Shown here: positions 40,018 through 52,500 of the stretch, piece after piece
Layout: each line of letters begins with the position of its first letter
How positions within the stretch are numbered: the first letter of the stretch is position 1
Assembly: GCA_025917655.1 (NCBI GenBank)
Contig: CP084611.1
Span: 3,410,001 to 3,474,000 of the forward strand
Source: Chlorella sorokiniana
Lineage: Eukaryota; Chlorophyta; Trebouxiophyceae; Chlorellales; Chlorellaceae
Direction: 5' to 3'
DNA: 64,000 nucleotides
Notes under the pieces: generated by a model
The model's input: only the letters and a program-made list of their open reading frames with translations
The model's database searches: none
What the model was told of the DNA's origin: nothing
Made by a program: the position numbers and the translations under genes

Positions 40018-40318
40018 CATCCCTTTCGATCCCCATTCTGACCCGTGCTGGCGGCCCTGCGGTGGCGTGCGATGGTGCCCACATGCGTAACCGGCGCCCT
40101 GCCTCCCCGCCTTCCTGTGTCTGCTGCTTCGCTGGCGGCGCTTTGGGTGTGCTCCCAGGCGCCCTCCGCTCCCCTACCGCCCTCTGCGCCCGATCCCCGG
40201 CTTGCGCCGGTGCTTAAAATCCCTGCCCCCGCCCGCCTGCGATGCTTGAGTGTCGTACCAGAGCTAGTGGGATGCATTGTTGTGTGTCCCCAGCGTTACC
40301 GCTCTTGTCTCTGAGTAA
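40018..40318 (+). mobile_element. LINE copy E, 3' fragment closing the array
   Basis: Begins CATCCCTTTCGATCC and carries the shared 3' block. It ends CTCTGAGTAACTTC, where the TGTAAC and AAGTC tail are altered. It is the most divergent copy, so it may be the oldest and the original target of later insertions. Confidence 0.7.
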
Positions 40319-40527
40319 CTTCAAATATCACTATGCTTCTCAACAAAGCCATGCCATCTGATTGTCGCTTTAAATGTGTGGTCAGCCATCCTCGGCTCTG
40401 CTACTTTGCTACGGTTAAGGGAATGTGAGTGGTTGTCAATGGTGTCCGCCTTCAAAGCGATGGAACACACACAACCGAAGCCTAACACTCACATAAAGAA
40501 TGCTGGCGCAAAGAGCCTGGCAAGCCG

Positions 40528-43500
40528 TCAAACCCACGCCTGCCAACCAATGTAGTGCCTGCATAGCTTGTCTGGATCTTGTGCATCTTGCAACAACTGT
40601 TGCACCTGGCCTTCCACACCGCGTGCCTCACCCTCGCCTGCAAAAAGGCAGAGAGAAACTCAACCTGCTGCCATCAACAGTCAAAACACAGAGCTTCCTG
40701 GCAGCCAGCGTGCACCGAGCGCCTGACCTGCCTCCACCCCCTCCAACTTCTGCTTGATGCGCAGCAAGGTGCGCTCTGCGTCAGCATTTGCTAGGTTGAC
40801 GCCACCCACTGCCACCGTTGCTGCCATGCCGCCATCGTCGGTTTGCTGCAGTGAGAAAAGGGTACGATGGCCAGCTCGACGCCTACAGGCATCACAATAC
40901 CATCATGCGCATGCTGTGGCCCCGCCCATGGGCCCTGCCCACCTCCTCGCCGCTAGTGCGGGCATCGTCGTGCTGCCGGCGTGCGGCTGCAGTGGTGGTG
41001 AGGGCCCACTTGTAGAGGGGGTCGTGGATGAACACCTCGATGACCGTCAGGATGGAGGCCTTGCAGTCGCGCAAGACCTGGGAGGGGGCGGTTGGGAAGA
41101 GTGGGGGGTTGGCGATAGCACCTGGCAACTGGGCAAGGCAATGAACAGGCCATTGCGTGGGTGGAACAAACTGCGACTGTCCTGTAAGAACCAGCATGCT
41201 CGCGCCCCGTGACCACCCCCTCCCGCACCCGAAGCGCCTCCTCGCAGCAGCGGCGCATGACCCCCTCCACGCCCGCCACCCCATGCCGTCCACAACGTCG
41301 CGGGTGAGGCGGAAGGGCACCAGCTCGGGCGTGCGCAGGAAGCGGCCCTACGGCAGAACAGGCCAACAGTGCTAACACTGAAGCACACTGGTTGGGATTG
41401 CACCTTGAGCACATGGGCATGCCAGTGAAGCTCACGGGCGTGGGAGGAGCTCAGCGCACGGCCCCCACCCCCACCCGCGCACTCTCACCTGCTCAAAGGC
41501 GATGCCCAAGTCTATGTGCACCGCGTCGGCGGTGCGTGTGTCCAGCAGGATGTTGGCGGGGTGACGGTCGCCCAGGCCGATGATGTGGCCCGCCATGCTG
41601 TTCACCGCCATGCTGCGCGTGTAGGCCAGCCGCCGCTCAAACCAGGTGCCTGCAGGGGCAGCGGGGGAGATGCAGAAGTCACGGGAGCGCTTCGCGGGTG
41701 CCACCTCATACAACAGCCCACAGGCACCGCAGGCATCCAGCCGCGGTTCAAGCCTTGGTCTGTGCCCCAACCGCTTCGCTGCCAGCTGTCACCGCCCAGT
41801 CTCCAGCCTTGACCTCCCAAACGCAAACGCAGCCGTCCACACCACAGCCACCGCCGCCACCCACCCGGGTCCCTGAAGCTTTCCAGGAAGAAGTGGTGCA
41901 TGACGGGCGGGAAGCGCGCCCGCACCTCGTCAAACGTGGCGCGCAGCACCGAGGGGTCTGTGCCGGGCGCCTGGCTCACCTTCCAGAGCTGGGGAGGGGA
42001 GAAATGGGGCAGGGCAGCAGTGGGCTAGGCAGGCCTGGTGCCGCCACGCTGTCGGCCATGGACGCGCCCTGCGAACCTCTCATGGGCCAAGCCCTCAGCT
42101 GCAGGCCAGCAGCCCAGCCGCACCCCTCACCTTGGTGTATGCCTCCGTCCAGGTGAGGTCCCCGGGCGACGGTAGCGCATGTGCGCCCCGCCGCTGCGCC
42201 CGGGCCCAGCAGGTAGTCGCCCAGCGGCAGCGTGGCCTCCACCCACTCCAGCAGCCCCGCCGCGGGGCTGAAGGGGACCACCTGCGCACACGCCCCGCCG
42301 CTCACGCCGCCACCGTGCAGGCTTCCCCACCCCCATCGATATCGGCAGGCCTGGTTGCGGCGCGCGTGCGCGCGCCCCCCTGCTCGCCTTGAAGGTGCGG
42401 ATGAAGAGCGCGCGGCGGGCGGTGCGCGGCTCCTGCGCCAGGAACTGGTTGACCAGCCAGAAGAACTGCTGCATGACGGCGTCCTGGCGCAGGTCGTCGT
42501 TGCCGCTCTTCACCTGCATGGGCGCGCAAGCAGGGGGAGGTGGGCGGGCCTGCTTGCTCAGCCTGCGCGTCCACTCTGCGCCTCGACTGCTTCCTTGCCG
42601 GCCCCTGGCTTCCTCACACGCAACACGCACACCCAGCCCACCAGCTGGCGCCACTGGTGGCCCTCGCTGTCGGTGGCGGTCACGATCTTGGGCTTGTTCA
42701 CGCCCCCGCAAACTTGATGCGCTCGCCAAACGCCACAAAGTGCGGGAAGTCGGCGTAGCGGGCGGACGGGTCGACAGGCAGCGTGGCGCTGGTCACCGGG
42801 ATGTGGCGGTAGTTCCTGCTCACAGGCAAAGCAAGGGCACACTTCGGGGCAGGAAGAGGCCCAGATTAGCGCTGCCGCAACTTGCAGCAGGCAGGGCTGG
42901 CAGGCTGGGCTGGCAACACAGCAAGGCTGCCCTCCGCCCCCCCCATCTCCGTTAAGCCAGCCACTCACTGGCGCGAGCGGCGCAGCCCCCGGGAAGGCCA
43001 TCTCCTCGGCGTCCTTGGGCGGCGGCGTGGCCGCCAGCTCAATGTACGCGTCGATCAGCTCCGCCATCTCCCGCACCACCGCCCCGCACCCCTGGCTGTG
43101 CGCCGCCACACGGTCCAACACCTCCTGGGCGGCAGCCACCTTGTCCAGGTCGACTGGAGGGGGTCCCGGGAGGGGGAGAGCTGCGTGAGTGTGTGCGCCC
43201 TCCAGCCACCGTTCAGGCACACACGGTGGGTTGCCCCCAGAGGCCAAATTCACTCAGGGCCAGCAGGCAGCATCCCAGCTGACCCACAGCCTCCCTGCGC
43301 GGCCTGTACTGAGCCGCCACCCCCGCTCACCCGCATACGACAGGGCGGCGGTGGCCTGAGGGTCCGCCACGCGCCCGTCCCGCCCGCGGTTGCCGTTTTT
43401 CAGGAGAAGACCTGGTAGAGGGAGTGGTGGGGTGCTCCCGCCCCAGCCGCACCAGCAGCGCCGCCAGGTTGGCCTGGAACCCAGACTCCACCAGCGGGCC

Positions 43501-46500
43501 GGCACGGGCTGCGCCGCGAGGGGGTGTCGACACAAGGGAGCTGTCAAAACGGACAGACACATGCCTGGTATCCCTGCCGTGGCCCCTCCCACGGCGGCAC
43601 ATCTTCAACGCCATCCGCCGTCTGTTTCAGGCACCCCCAACACGCCTGCTGGCTGGCCTCCACGGCTCCCCGTTCCTCGGTAAGCCCCCCGGGCTGCTTC
43701 ACGCCCGCCGACAGGCGCGACGCCACCTGGTAGACCAGGGGCAGGAACTTGTGGGAGGGCACCTCGCGCAGGGCGGCGCCCACCAGCGCGTTCACCTCCG
43801 CGTCGCCGCCCAGCCTGCGCACACAGGCACCCTTAAAACCTGGAGCAGCGTGTGCCTGCTCCTCCCTTGCTCCACACAAGTGCGACGCCCGTGCTCGCCT
43901 CCCAGCCCGCTCGGCCGCCTGGACCGCCGGTTGCAGCGCCGCCCACCGCCCGCCTCCCACCTGAGCCAGAGCTGGACGATGCGGAAGGCGACGCGCAGGT
44001 CGTAGCCGTCCCCGTGGCCAGGCAGGCGCGGTAGTTGATCAGCGCGGTGCGCAGGAAGTGGCGCTCCTTCTCGTCCAGCAGCTGCGGCGGGCGGCGGGGG
44101 CGCCCAGGGCGGGCGTGAGCGTGACCGCGACCGCTGAGAGTGAGGGCGCGGTGGTGGGTGTGGCTGGCGAGGCGGGGCCAAGGCAGAGACACCCCACAGC
44201 ATGCGCCGCCCTTGTCTCACGGCTGACTCACCCCAGCCCCTCTCATCCCCACGCCCCCTGCACCGCCCACCCCAGCACATGCATCGCCCCCACCAGCCCC
44301 TCCCCTTCCCTCCCCCTCCCCCACCCGCTGCTCCTTCTCGTCCATCTCCAAGGGCCGCTGGTTGGCCTGGATCTGGTGCATCAGCGCGGCCGACTCGCGG
44401 TCTGGGCGCCCCGCGCGGTCCACCCGCACCTCCCCCGCGCCCGCCGCGCCTCCAGCGCCGCACCCAGCTCCTGCAGCTGCCGCCGCTTGAGCTCCACCAC
44501 CGCGCGGGCTGTCCTGTGCTCGGGGATGCCTTCTGGGCCTGAAAGGGGGAAGGGGGGGGGCACTGCACCTGAGAGGGAGGGAGTGCCTCAGCCCGGGCTG
44601 TGCGGACTGCCAAAGTCTCCTGCTCAGGACCGTGCATTGAGAAACAGCAGCAGGACGGGCTTGCCTCTATGTTGCGGTACAGCCCGTCGGCGTAGTCGGC
44701 CAGGCGGTACAGCACGCGGCACGCCGTCACGCGCTGCCCCGCTGAGCTGGCGGGATCGGCACCCAGCGCCTGCTCCGCCGCCTCCTGCAGCCCATCCAGC
44801 AGAGCGGGGCGGTGCCATCACGCGAGCGCCTTGCCCGGCACGCGTCCCACCCAAACAACAAACACGCTGCCGACCAAGTCGTGCAGACGCTGCCCGCGGC
44901 CTACAGGCACGGCCGCATGGCCCCCTCCCCACCTGCATCAGGCTGAGCACGTTGGAGGGGCTGTCTGAGCGGGTGCGGGAGAGCCACTTGGCGGCGAGGG
45001 CGCGCAGGTAAGCCTGCTGCATGGACCCGCCGCCGCCACCCTGCCGCCCCGCCTGCGAGGCCCTGCACAGCAGACGCAACACATTGCTCAACATGCGGCC
45101 GCTTGTGCAAAGACAGCGGGCGCTGCCGCTGATTGATATGGTCTTCCCCAGCAGGCTCCAGCCGGGCAAACAGCCCATGCAAGCGCCAGTCGGAAGCTCA
45201 GCTGAGGGTTGTGCGCCTGACCAGTGGCAGCAAGGGCCCGGGCCCCACCCACCCGGCGCCCAGCAGGCTGCGAGCCAGCGCCACAGCTGTGTCCTGCTGC
45301 CCCTGAGCCCACAGCAGCTTTGCCTCCTCAACCCGCCAAGCCGCGTCGGGGCCGCCAGGGCAGCCACCCAGACCGGCGTGGCGGCTGGTGCTCCCGACGG
45401 CGCTGCAGCTTGATGCTGATGCAGCAGGCCGCGCAGCCTGTAAAGGCTGGTTGTGGCCTGGGCAAAGTGGTCTGCAGGGTGCGAAACAACTCAACTTGCA
45501 GTATCTGGCAAGGCAAGTGCACACAGGTGGTGGCAGCGGGGCTGCATGCACCAGGGCCCCAGCCAGCCATGCGCGCACCGGTCTTGCGGGCTGCCATCGC
45601 CGAGCGGACGAGCGAGTCGGCCTGCTTGTCCGGGACGCGCAGGAAGTCGAGCAGGCGCAGGTGCATGGCCTGACGGGACGGGGGGGGGGGGGAGGCAGCG
45701 TCAGCGTGCGAGGAGGCCCGACAGCACAGGGCCGGCAGCAGCTGCCGCCCTGGCCCCGCACCTCCAGTGACGTGCCTCCCCCTCTCCCCAGCTCACCTGT
45801 AGCGGGGCCTGCAGGTCGTAGCGCCCCCGCACCTGCCGACGCCTCCCTGGCGCGCCACAGCTGCAGCACCCCGGGCAGCAGGGCGCCGCCGTTGCTGGCG
45901 GGTGCGTCGCGCTGGCGCCGCTTCCTGGGTGACCCCAGGGAGCCCAGATCCGGCTGCGCTGGCCAGCCCAGCTCCCAGGCCTCCGACACCCCCTGCAGCA
46001 TCTGCAGCTGCACCAGCGCGGGGTTGGCGTGGGCGGCTCCCTCCAGGCTGGCCGTCACCAGGCCCCCACCAGGCGCCGCCGCCCGCAGCACACCGCGTGG
46101 CGGCAGCGCTCCTGGCTGCCGCCCTGCAGCCCCGCCAGCGCCGCAGACAGCACCGCATCGGCGGAAAAGGCGGCGGCGGCGCCAGCGCTGGGGCCGCCGC
46201 CGCTGCCGGCGCCGCCGTCCAGCTGGCCCCACTGCCCCAGGCTCAGCGCCGCCTGTTCCGCGGTGTCCGCCGCTCCTGGCGCGCGCGCATACGAGCCCAG
46301 CAGGTGGGAGGCGCCCAGGTGCGACAGGCTGCGCAGCAGGCCAGCCACCGCAGCCTGCCTGCTGATGCCCTCAAACGTGTCGTGGCCGCCGCCGGCGGCC
46401 TCGACCCGCCGCTCGCCTGGCTTGCCTCGCTGCCGCCAAGCAGCTGGGAGGGCAGCTGGGAGGCAGCCACCTGCTGTTGCTGCTGGGTGGCGCCTGGGGT

Positions 46501-49500
46501 GCCGCCCTGACCCGTACCGCCCCCAGATGCTGCAGTACGAGGTCGTACGCCAGCAGTGCACGGGACCAGTCGCCCTCGTGCTCGTACCGCTTGAGCTGCG
46601 AGGTGGTGACAAGCAGCAGGCACGGCTGAAGGGTGGCCGCGTGTCGAGGCGGCTCCACACGCCGGGTTGCCCCGCTTGCCCAGGAAGACAAGGGCCCGTC
46701 GTGAGGCGGCCGGGCAGGGAAGCTTGCGTCTGTGCCCGCTGCACCGCCCCCTCACCCCCGTGCCCCCTGCCGCCCTCACCTGCGACAGCAAGCCGTGGGA
46801 GCGGCTGAAGGCGTAGATGGCGTCGGGCTCGCTGATCTGGCTGCACACGTCCAGCAGCAGGCGCTGCGCCACGGCCGCCTCGCCCTCGCCGGCGGCGCTG
46901 GCGGCGGCCGCGGGGGCGGGGTGCCCAGCGGGGCCAGCCAGCCGTGCCGCGCCTCCTGCCAGGCCTCGATGTACAGGAGGGCGGTGAAGTGGGCGCCGCA
47001 GCGCGCCGCCGCCGCCGCCAGCTGCAGGTAGTCGATCTCCAGCCAGTACACCTGCGGTACGGCAGGCCCACTTGGCACAGGGGCCCCGCACCTTGCCGGG
47101 ATGCGCACAGGCTGAGCTGGCGCATGCATGGCGGCCGCCTGAGCCGGGGTGGCCGCACGAGCAGGCCAACCTGTACTTGCACACCCTACCAGCCCTGCCC
47201 CCCTGCCGCCCCACCTTGCGCCAGAGCTCGACCTCGGAGGCAGCGGCGGCGCCCGCGCGGCCTTGCCCTTGGAGCCGCCCGCTGCGCCGCCCCCGCCAGC
47301 TTGGCGTCCAGTTGCAGGCCGCGCAGGTGGTTGAGGCAGGAGAGCAGCAGGCGCGCGGCCTTGGGGTGGCGGTGCAGGCGCGGCAGCACGTGAGCAGCCA
47401 CCAGGGCACCCAGCTCCAGGGCCGCGGCGCCGCCGCCGGGCTGCACCGCCAAGTCGGCAAAGGCGGCGGGCAGCAGCAGCTCCGCAAACGCGGGCTTGCA
47501 CTGCGCCATGGCGCGGCACGTGGCCAGCGTGGGGCTGGAGGCCTGCCCGGGGGGCAGCTGGCATGTCGCGGCAGGTGCGTGCAAGTGGCAAGGTGCCTGG
47601 TTCTGGATGCCCGCAAGCACGCCAAGGCCCCCGCCGCTGCATGGCCTCACCCTGTGCAGCGCGGCCCCAGCCAGGTCGCACACCCAGGTGCCGTACGGCC
47701 GCGTGTCGCACGCCACAGCTCCCCGCTGGCCAGCTGGAAGCGCGGCGGCGCCACCTCGGGCGCCGCCGGCAGCTGCAGCGCGTCGGCGCCGCCACGGAAG
47801 GCCTCCAGGTGGGGGCGCAGGGCGGGGTCGGCCTGCTGCAGCGCCTGCCGCCCCTCCGCCGTGCCAAACAGAAGGCGCAGCGTGGCCTGCGCCCTGCTGA
47901 TCACCTCCACACTCTCGTCCACCACGTAGCTGCCAAGAAGCTGCAGGGCGGTGGCCCACAGCGCGCCGCTGCCGCTCCCCCTTCACACCCGGGCTGGCCC
48001 GGGAGCGGGCGCCGCCGCGGCCAGCCTTGCTGGCGCCAGCGGGGCCGGGGTCTGCGTGCTCTGAGAGCGGCTGGAGGCGCCGCCGCCGCCCGGGGGCCAG
48101 CGCGGTCGCTGTCGCTGCCTGATGCGCGGGGAGCAGGCTGCCGCCGGGTCAAAGGCGATGGCGGAGGGGTCCAGCGGCCCCGCCAGCGCCAGCAGCTCGC
48201 CGGCAAACTCCTGCACAAGGGTGTTGGGTGAGGCGTGGGCGCGTGTGTGAGTGTGTGTGTGTGAGATTGGGGAGAGGGGGCATTGAGAGGGGGAGGGCAG
48301 GGCCTGGTGCCCAGCTGAGCCCCCTCCCGCCCCTGCAGCAGGTGGGCAGCAGCGCCACAGTGGAGGGTGCAGGAGGCGGGCAGCCCACCGCCAGCTCGGG
48401 GTCCCCCAGCTCGCTGCTCAGCACCGCCAGCTGCCACGCAGCCGCCGCCACCTCGGGCAGGCACGCCGCGCTGGCGGCGCCGCCGCCCGCAGCAAACAGC
48501 TGCTGCTGCTGGGTGGTCAGCGCGCGGCGCAGGGCGGCCAGGGAGCGGTGCCGCAGGGCTGGCGTCATGGACGCGGCGCGGGCGGCAAACTGCGAGGAGG
48601 GGGTGTGGCAGAAGACGTCAACCCCGCCTGCTGGCCTCGGTGGCTGGAGCGCGCCCGAGGCCTGGAACAAGCCTGCCGGACGGGCGTGCCGCACCTGCGT
48701 CAGGTGCTCGGTGGGTGTGACATCCCTTCGTGCTGCCGCCACCAGTGCCGCGGCTGGCTGCAGGGCAGGGATGCTGTCGGGGAGGGGGTCCACCTGCGAG
48801 GGGGCAGCAGCACAGGCGTCGATGTTGGACGTGGCCGAGCGAGGCGTTGTGCCTTGGAAGCGCCCTGTCGCTGGGCGGGGCTGCGGCCAGCGCGTGCAGG
48901 GCCGGGGCTGGGCTCGCCTGGCGCAGGAAGGGGCGCAGCCCCTGGGGCGCGCCGGTGGTCAGCTGCTCAACCAGCTCCAGCATGGCCCTGGCTGCGGGGG
49001 TGTCCGGGGCCGCCCCGCCGCGTGCTGCGCCTCCAGCCCCTGCCCCAGCGTGGACAGCAGGGCAGGCAGCAGCGCGCCCAGCGGCGCCAGGTCGCCGGCG
49101 GGGGCTGGGCCAGGGCGCGGGAGACGAGGGAGGACAGGATGGCGCAGCAGTGGTCCTGGAGCTCGCTGCGGGCGGCGCAGGGAGGGGCGGCAGCACGGTG
49201 AGGGAGCAGGCGCGGGCAGGGCAGGGAGGCATGGCGACAGCCGAGCCCCCACAAGTCCTTGCGGCGCACAGGGAGCGGGCAGCCCGCTGCGCCCCCCCCA
49301 CCCCCACCGCGCGAGGCACGCGCCCACCTGACGTGCAGCAGGCGCAGCAGGATGGTGACCGCGTAGCGCAGCGTGGCGGCCTCGCAGGCCCGCCCCTCCA
49401 GCAGCGCTGCCAGCGCGCCCAGCGGGCACAGCGCCTGGGCCTGGTGGCGCGGGTGGGCCGCCAGCTCCAGCTGCGAGTGCATGGCCAGCAGGATGGCGGC

Positions 49501-52500
49501 CAGGCTGTCCACGCCCAGCAGCTGCAGGGGGCAGGAGGGGAGGTGGGCAAGGGGCGGGTGTTCGCGACCCACGGCAGAAAGGAACCTCAGGGGCAAGAGA
49601 ATTCCGGTGCAAGGCCCAGAGGCTGGGTCGCAGCGGCACATTGACGTGGCATGCATGCCGTGGCCAGCCAGGTGAGCCCAGCTGGGGGCCAACCTTGTCC
49701 AGCAGGGCCTGCTGCGCACGCTGAGCCGCAGCGCCGTCGCCGTCCCCCTCGCCCATGCGGGCCAGGCTGCGCACCGCGCGCACCAGCAGGCGGGGGCTGT
49801 ACCAGGGGGCGGGTCGCGCTCGCCCTCGCCGCCGCCGCCGCGCGCCATGAGCAGCAGCTGGGCGGCGATGCCCACCAGCCGATCCTGCATCAGCTGCTTC
49901 ATCTCCGCCACTGCGGGCGGCCCGAGAGCGAGGGGGCGCCAAACAGGTGAGAGGGGATGCACGCTGAACGATTGCTTGGGCACTGCTCCCCACCAGGCTG
50001 TGGCCCTGACCAGCCACACTGCCCGTCAGCCGGGGCCCCTCCCCGCCGCCGCTCACCCGGCAGCATGGCAGCCATGCTGGGCCCGCTGAGCTTGGCAGCT
50101 GCTGCGCGCCGCTCCTCCTCCCCCGGCCAGCGAGGCCGGGTACACAGCCGCCATCAGCGCCTCAAAGTGCTGCGCCACCAGCGCCCCAGGCTCTGAGGGA
50201 GGGAGGGGGAGGCGTGGTTGAAAGGGCACGTAAGCAAACATGCCGCGAGGGGTTGGCACGAAAGGCGTCGAGGGAAAGATTGCAGGGGACGCCATCAGCC
50301 AGAAGCGCGCCATGCCCCAAACACAAAGACACCAGACCGAGAGCTGAGCAGGCGCACCCAGGTGCAGCTGCTCCGCCACCGCCCGCAGCTCCAGGTCCCG
50401 GCCCCCCACACCAGCATGGCGGTGAGGGGGGGGCGCAGGCCGCCAGGAAGGCCTGCGCGTCGCCGGCGGCGGCCTCGGGCGTGGGCGCCACCAGCGCCTG
50501 CACGCCGCACCACGACACCAGGCTCCACCCCCCGCCACCCATCGCAGCAGCAGGCCGCGCTGGTGCCAGGCGGCGTAGGCGTGGCGGTGGGGGTAGCCCA
50601 GGCGGACGGCCAGCCAGTCGAGGGCGGCGGCGGCCAGGGCGCCGTCGCGGGCGCCAGCGCCGCCTGGCCCACCAGCAGCAGCAGGCAGTCCAGCTCAACG
50701 TCGCCGCAGCTGGCGGCGGTCTCGGCTGCATGAGAGCGTGTGGGGGAGGTGTATGTGTCAATGGGGCGGAGGGAAGGGGGTGTCCTTGCAGGGCAGCGCG
50801 CGATGAAGCCGCTCTATGTGCCCCGGCCGCCCCCAGCGCCCCCCTCCCTCCCACTCAGCCCCAGCAGCCCGCCCCCGGCCCCCACCCACCCAGCATCATC
50901 AGGCTGCTCTCCACCAGCTGCTCCCTGTTGTCGGCGGGCCCCGCCCCCAGGCTGTCCAGGGTGAGGTAGGGGCGCAGGCCCTCCAGCACACCGCCGCTGT
51001 CGCTGAACTTGCGGAACAAGACCTGGCGGGGGGTGGAGGGCGGCGGGTTGGCGCGCAGCCGGCAGGCGGCGGCCGGGGGCGGGGCTGCACACGCAGCCGC
51101 TGGCTAAGCCGTGCCCTCGGGGCAGTCCCCTGGCTGGCCATGACCCGCGGGCAGGCCGTGCCCCGCAGCCAGCAGGGTGCCACAGCAGCGTGCCGCCGCG
51201 CCCCCGCTCGCCTGCACCAGGCGCGCCCCGCCAGGCGCGCGCCGTACGCGTCGTCCCGCAGCATGCGCTTCAGCATGTCCAGGGCCGCGTCCAGGGTCTC
51301 GGGGGCAGCAGGCGGTGATCGTACGACAGCAGGGCGGCCAGGGCGCGGGCCAGGGCCACGCGCAGGCGCCAGCCCGTGGCGCGCTCCCCCGCCCCGCCCC
51401 TCGGCCTCCTGGATGTTGACCAGGCAGTCGTCCACGACGTGCACGACCTCCTGCACCACAGCGCGCACAGCGGGCCCCGCCGCCGGCGGCAGCGCGGCGG
51501 CCGCCGCCACCAGGCGCAGCGCGCGGCGCGCCACAAACAGGCAGCGCGCGTTGTGCGACCGCGGCAGCCAGCTGAGCAGGCCGCCCTGCGTGGCTCCCAG
51601 CTGGCGGCACGCGCTCAGCCCCAGCTCGGCGCCCGCGGCGGGGTCTTGGGGCATTGCCGCCACCGTGCACTCCACCAGAGCATCCACCAGCGACAGGTGC
51701 GCCTCCTCGGCCAGCCCAGGCTGCAGAAGCGGGGAGTGATTGGGGACCCCCACAGATGGATGGGTGGTGGTCAGAATCAGAATCGATGGCTGCTGCGATG
51801 GCTCCTGCTGCTGCACTGCAGGGGCCGCCCGCCACCTGCCAGCCACGCAGCCCAGCCTGCTCACCCTGCCCTCCCGCCACGACTCCTCCAGCCAGTGCAG
51901 CGCGGCGGCAGAGCCCTGGGCGGGGCTCAACGGGCCCAGCAGCGCCAGCAGCGCCGCGCAGCGCGCCTTGCACGCCGCGGCCAGCGAGGCGGAGGTGGAG
52001 ACGGCGGCGGAGGGGCCCACGCTGCCGCCCCTGCACGCGTGCGCGGCGCCGACCATGCCGCGCAGTCAGCCGGTGATGGCCAGCAGGCAGAGCCTGCGCC
52101 TGTGCACTCCGGGCCCCTTGGCAGGGCCGCGCCTCCACCTTGCAGTCACAGCAACTGCACCCACCGCTCCCCCACCATCCCCACCACCACGTGTGCCTCG
52201 TCCCCCCCCCACACACACACACACACACACACACTAGCGCACCTGGCCGCCAGCGGCGCCCTCCCCCACATCCAGGTCGTCGTCGAGGAAGTCGGCGCCC
52301 AGCTGGGCGCTGGCGGCGGCCATGCCCCGCGAGGCGGCGGCCGCCTGCGTGGCGCGCGCCACGTCGCCCGCCACCGACGCGGAGGAGGCCCCCAGGAACA
52401 GCGACTGCACCTGGGGCAGGCACCTGGGGCAGGATGGGGAGGGGGTGGAGGGGCTTCAAACACGGGCAGGCCGGCTCGCCAGTGGCTCAGGAGGGGGAGC

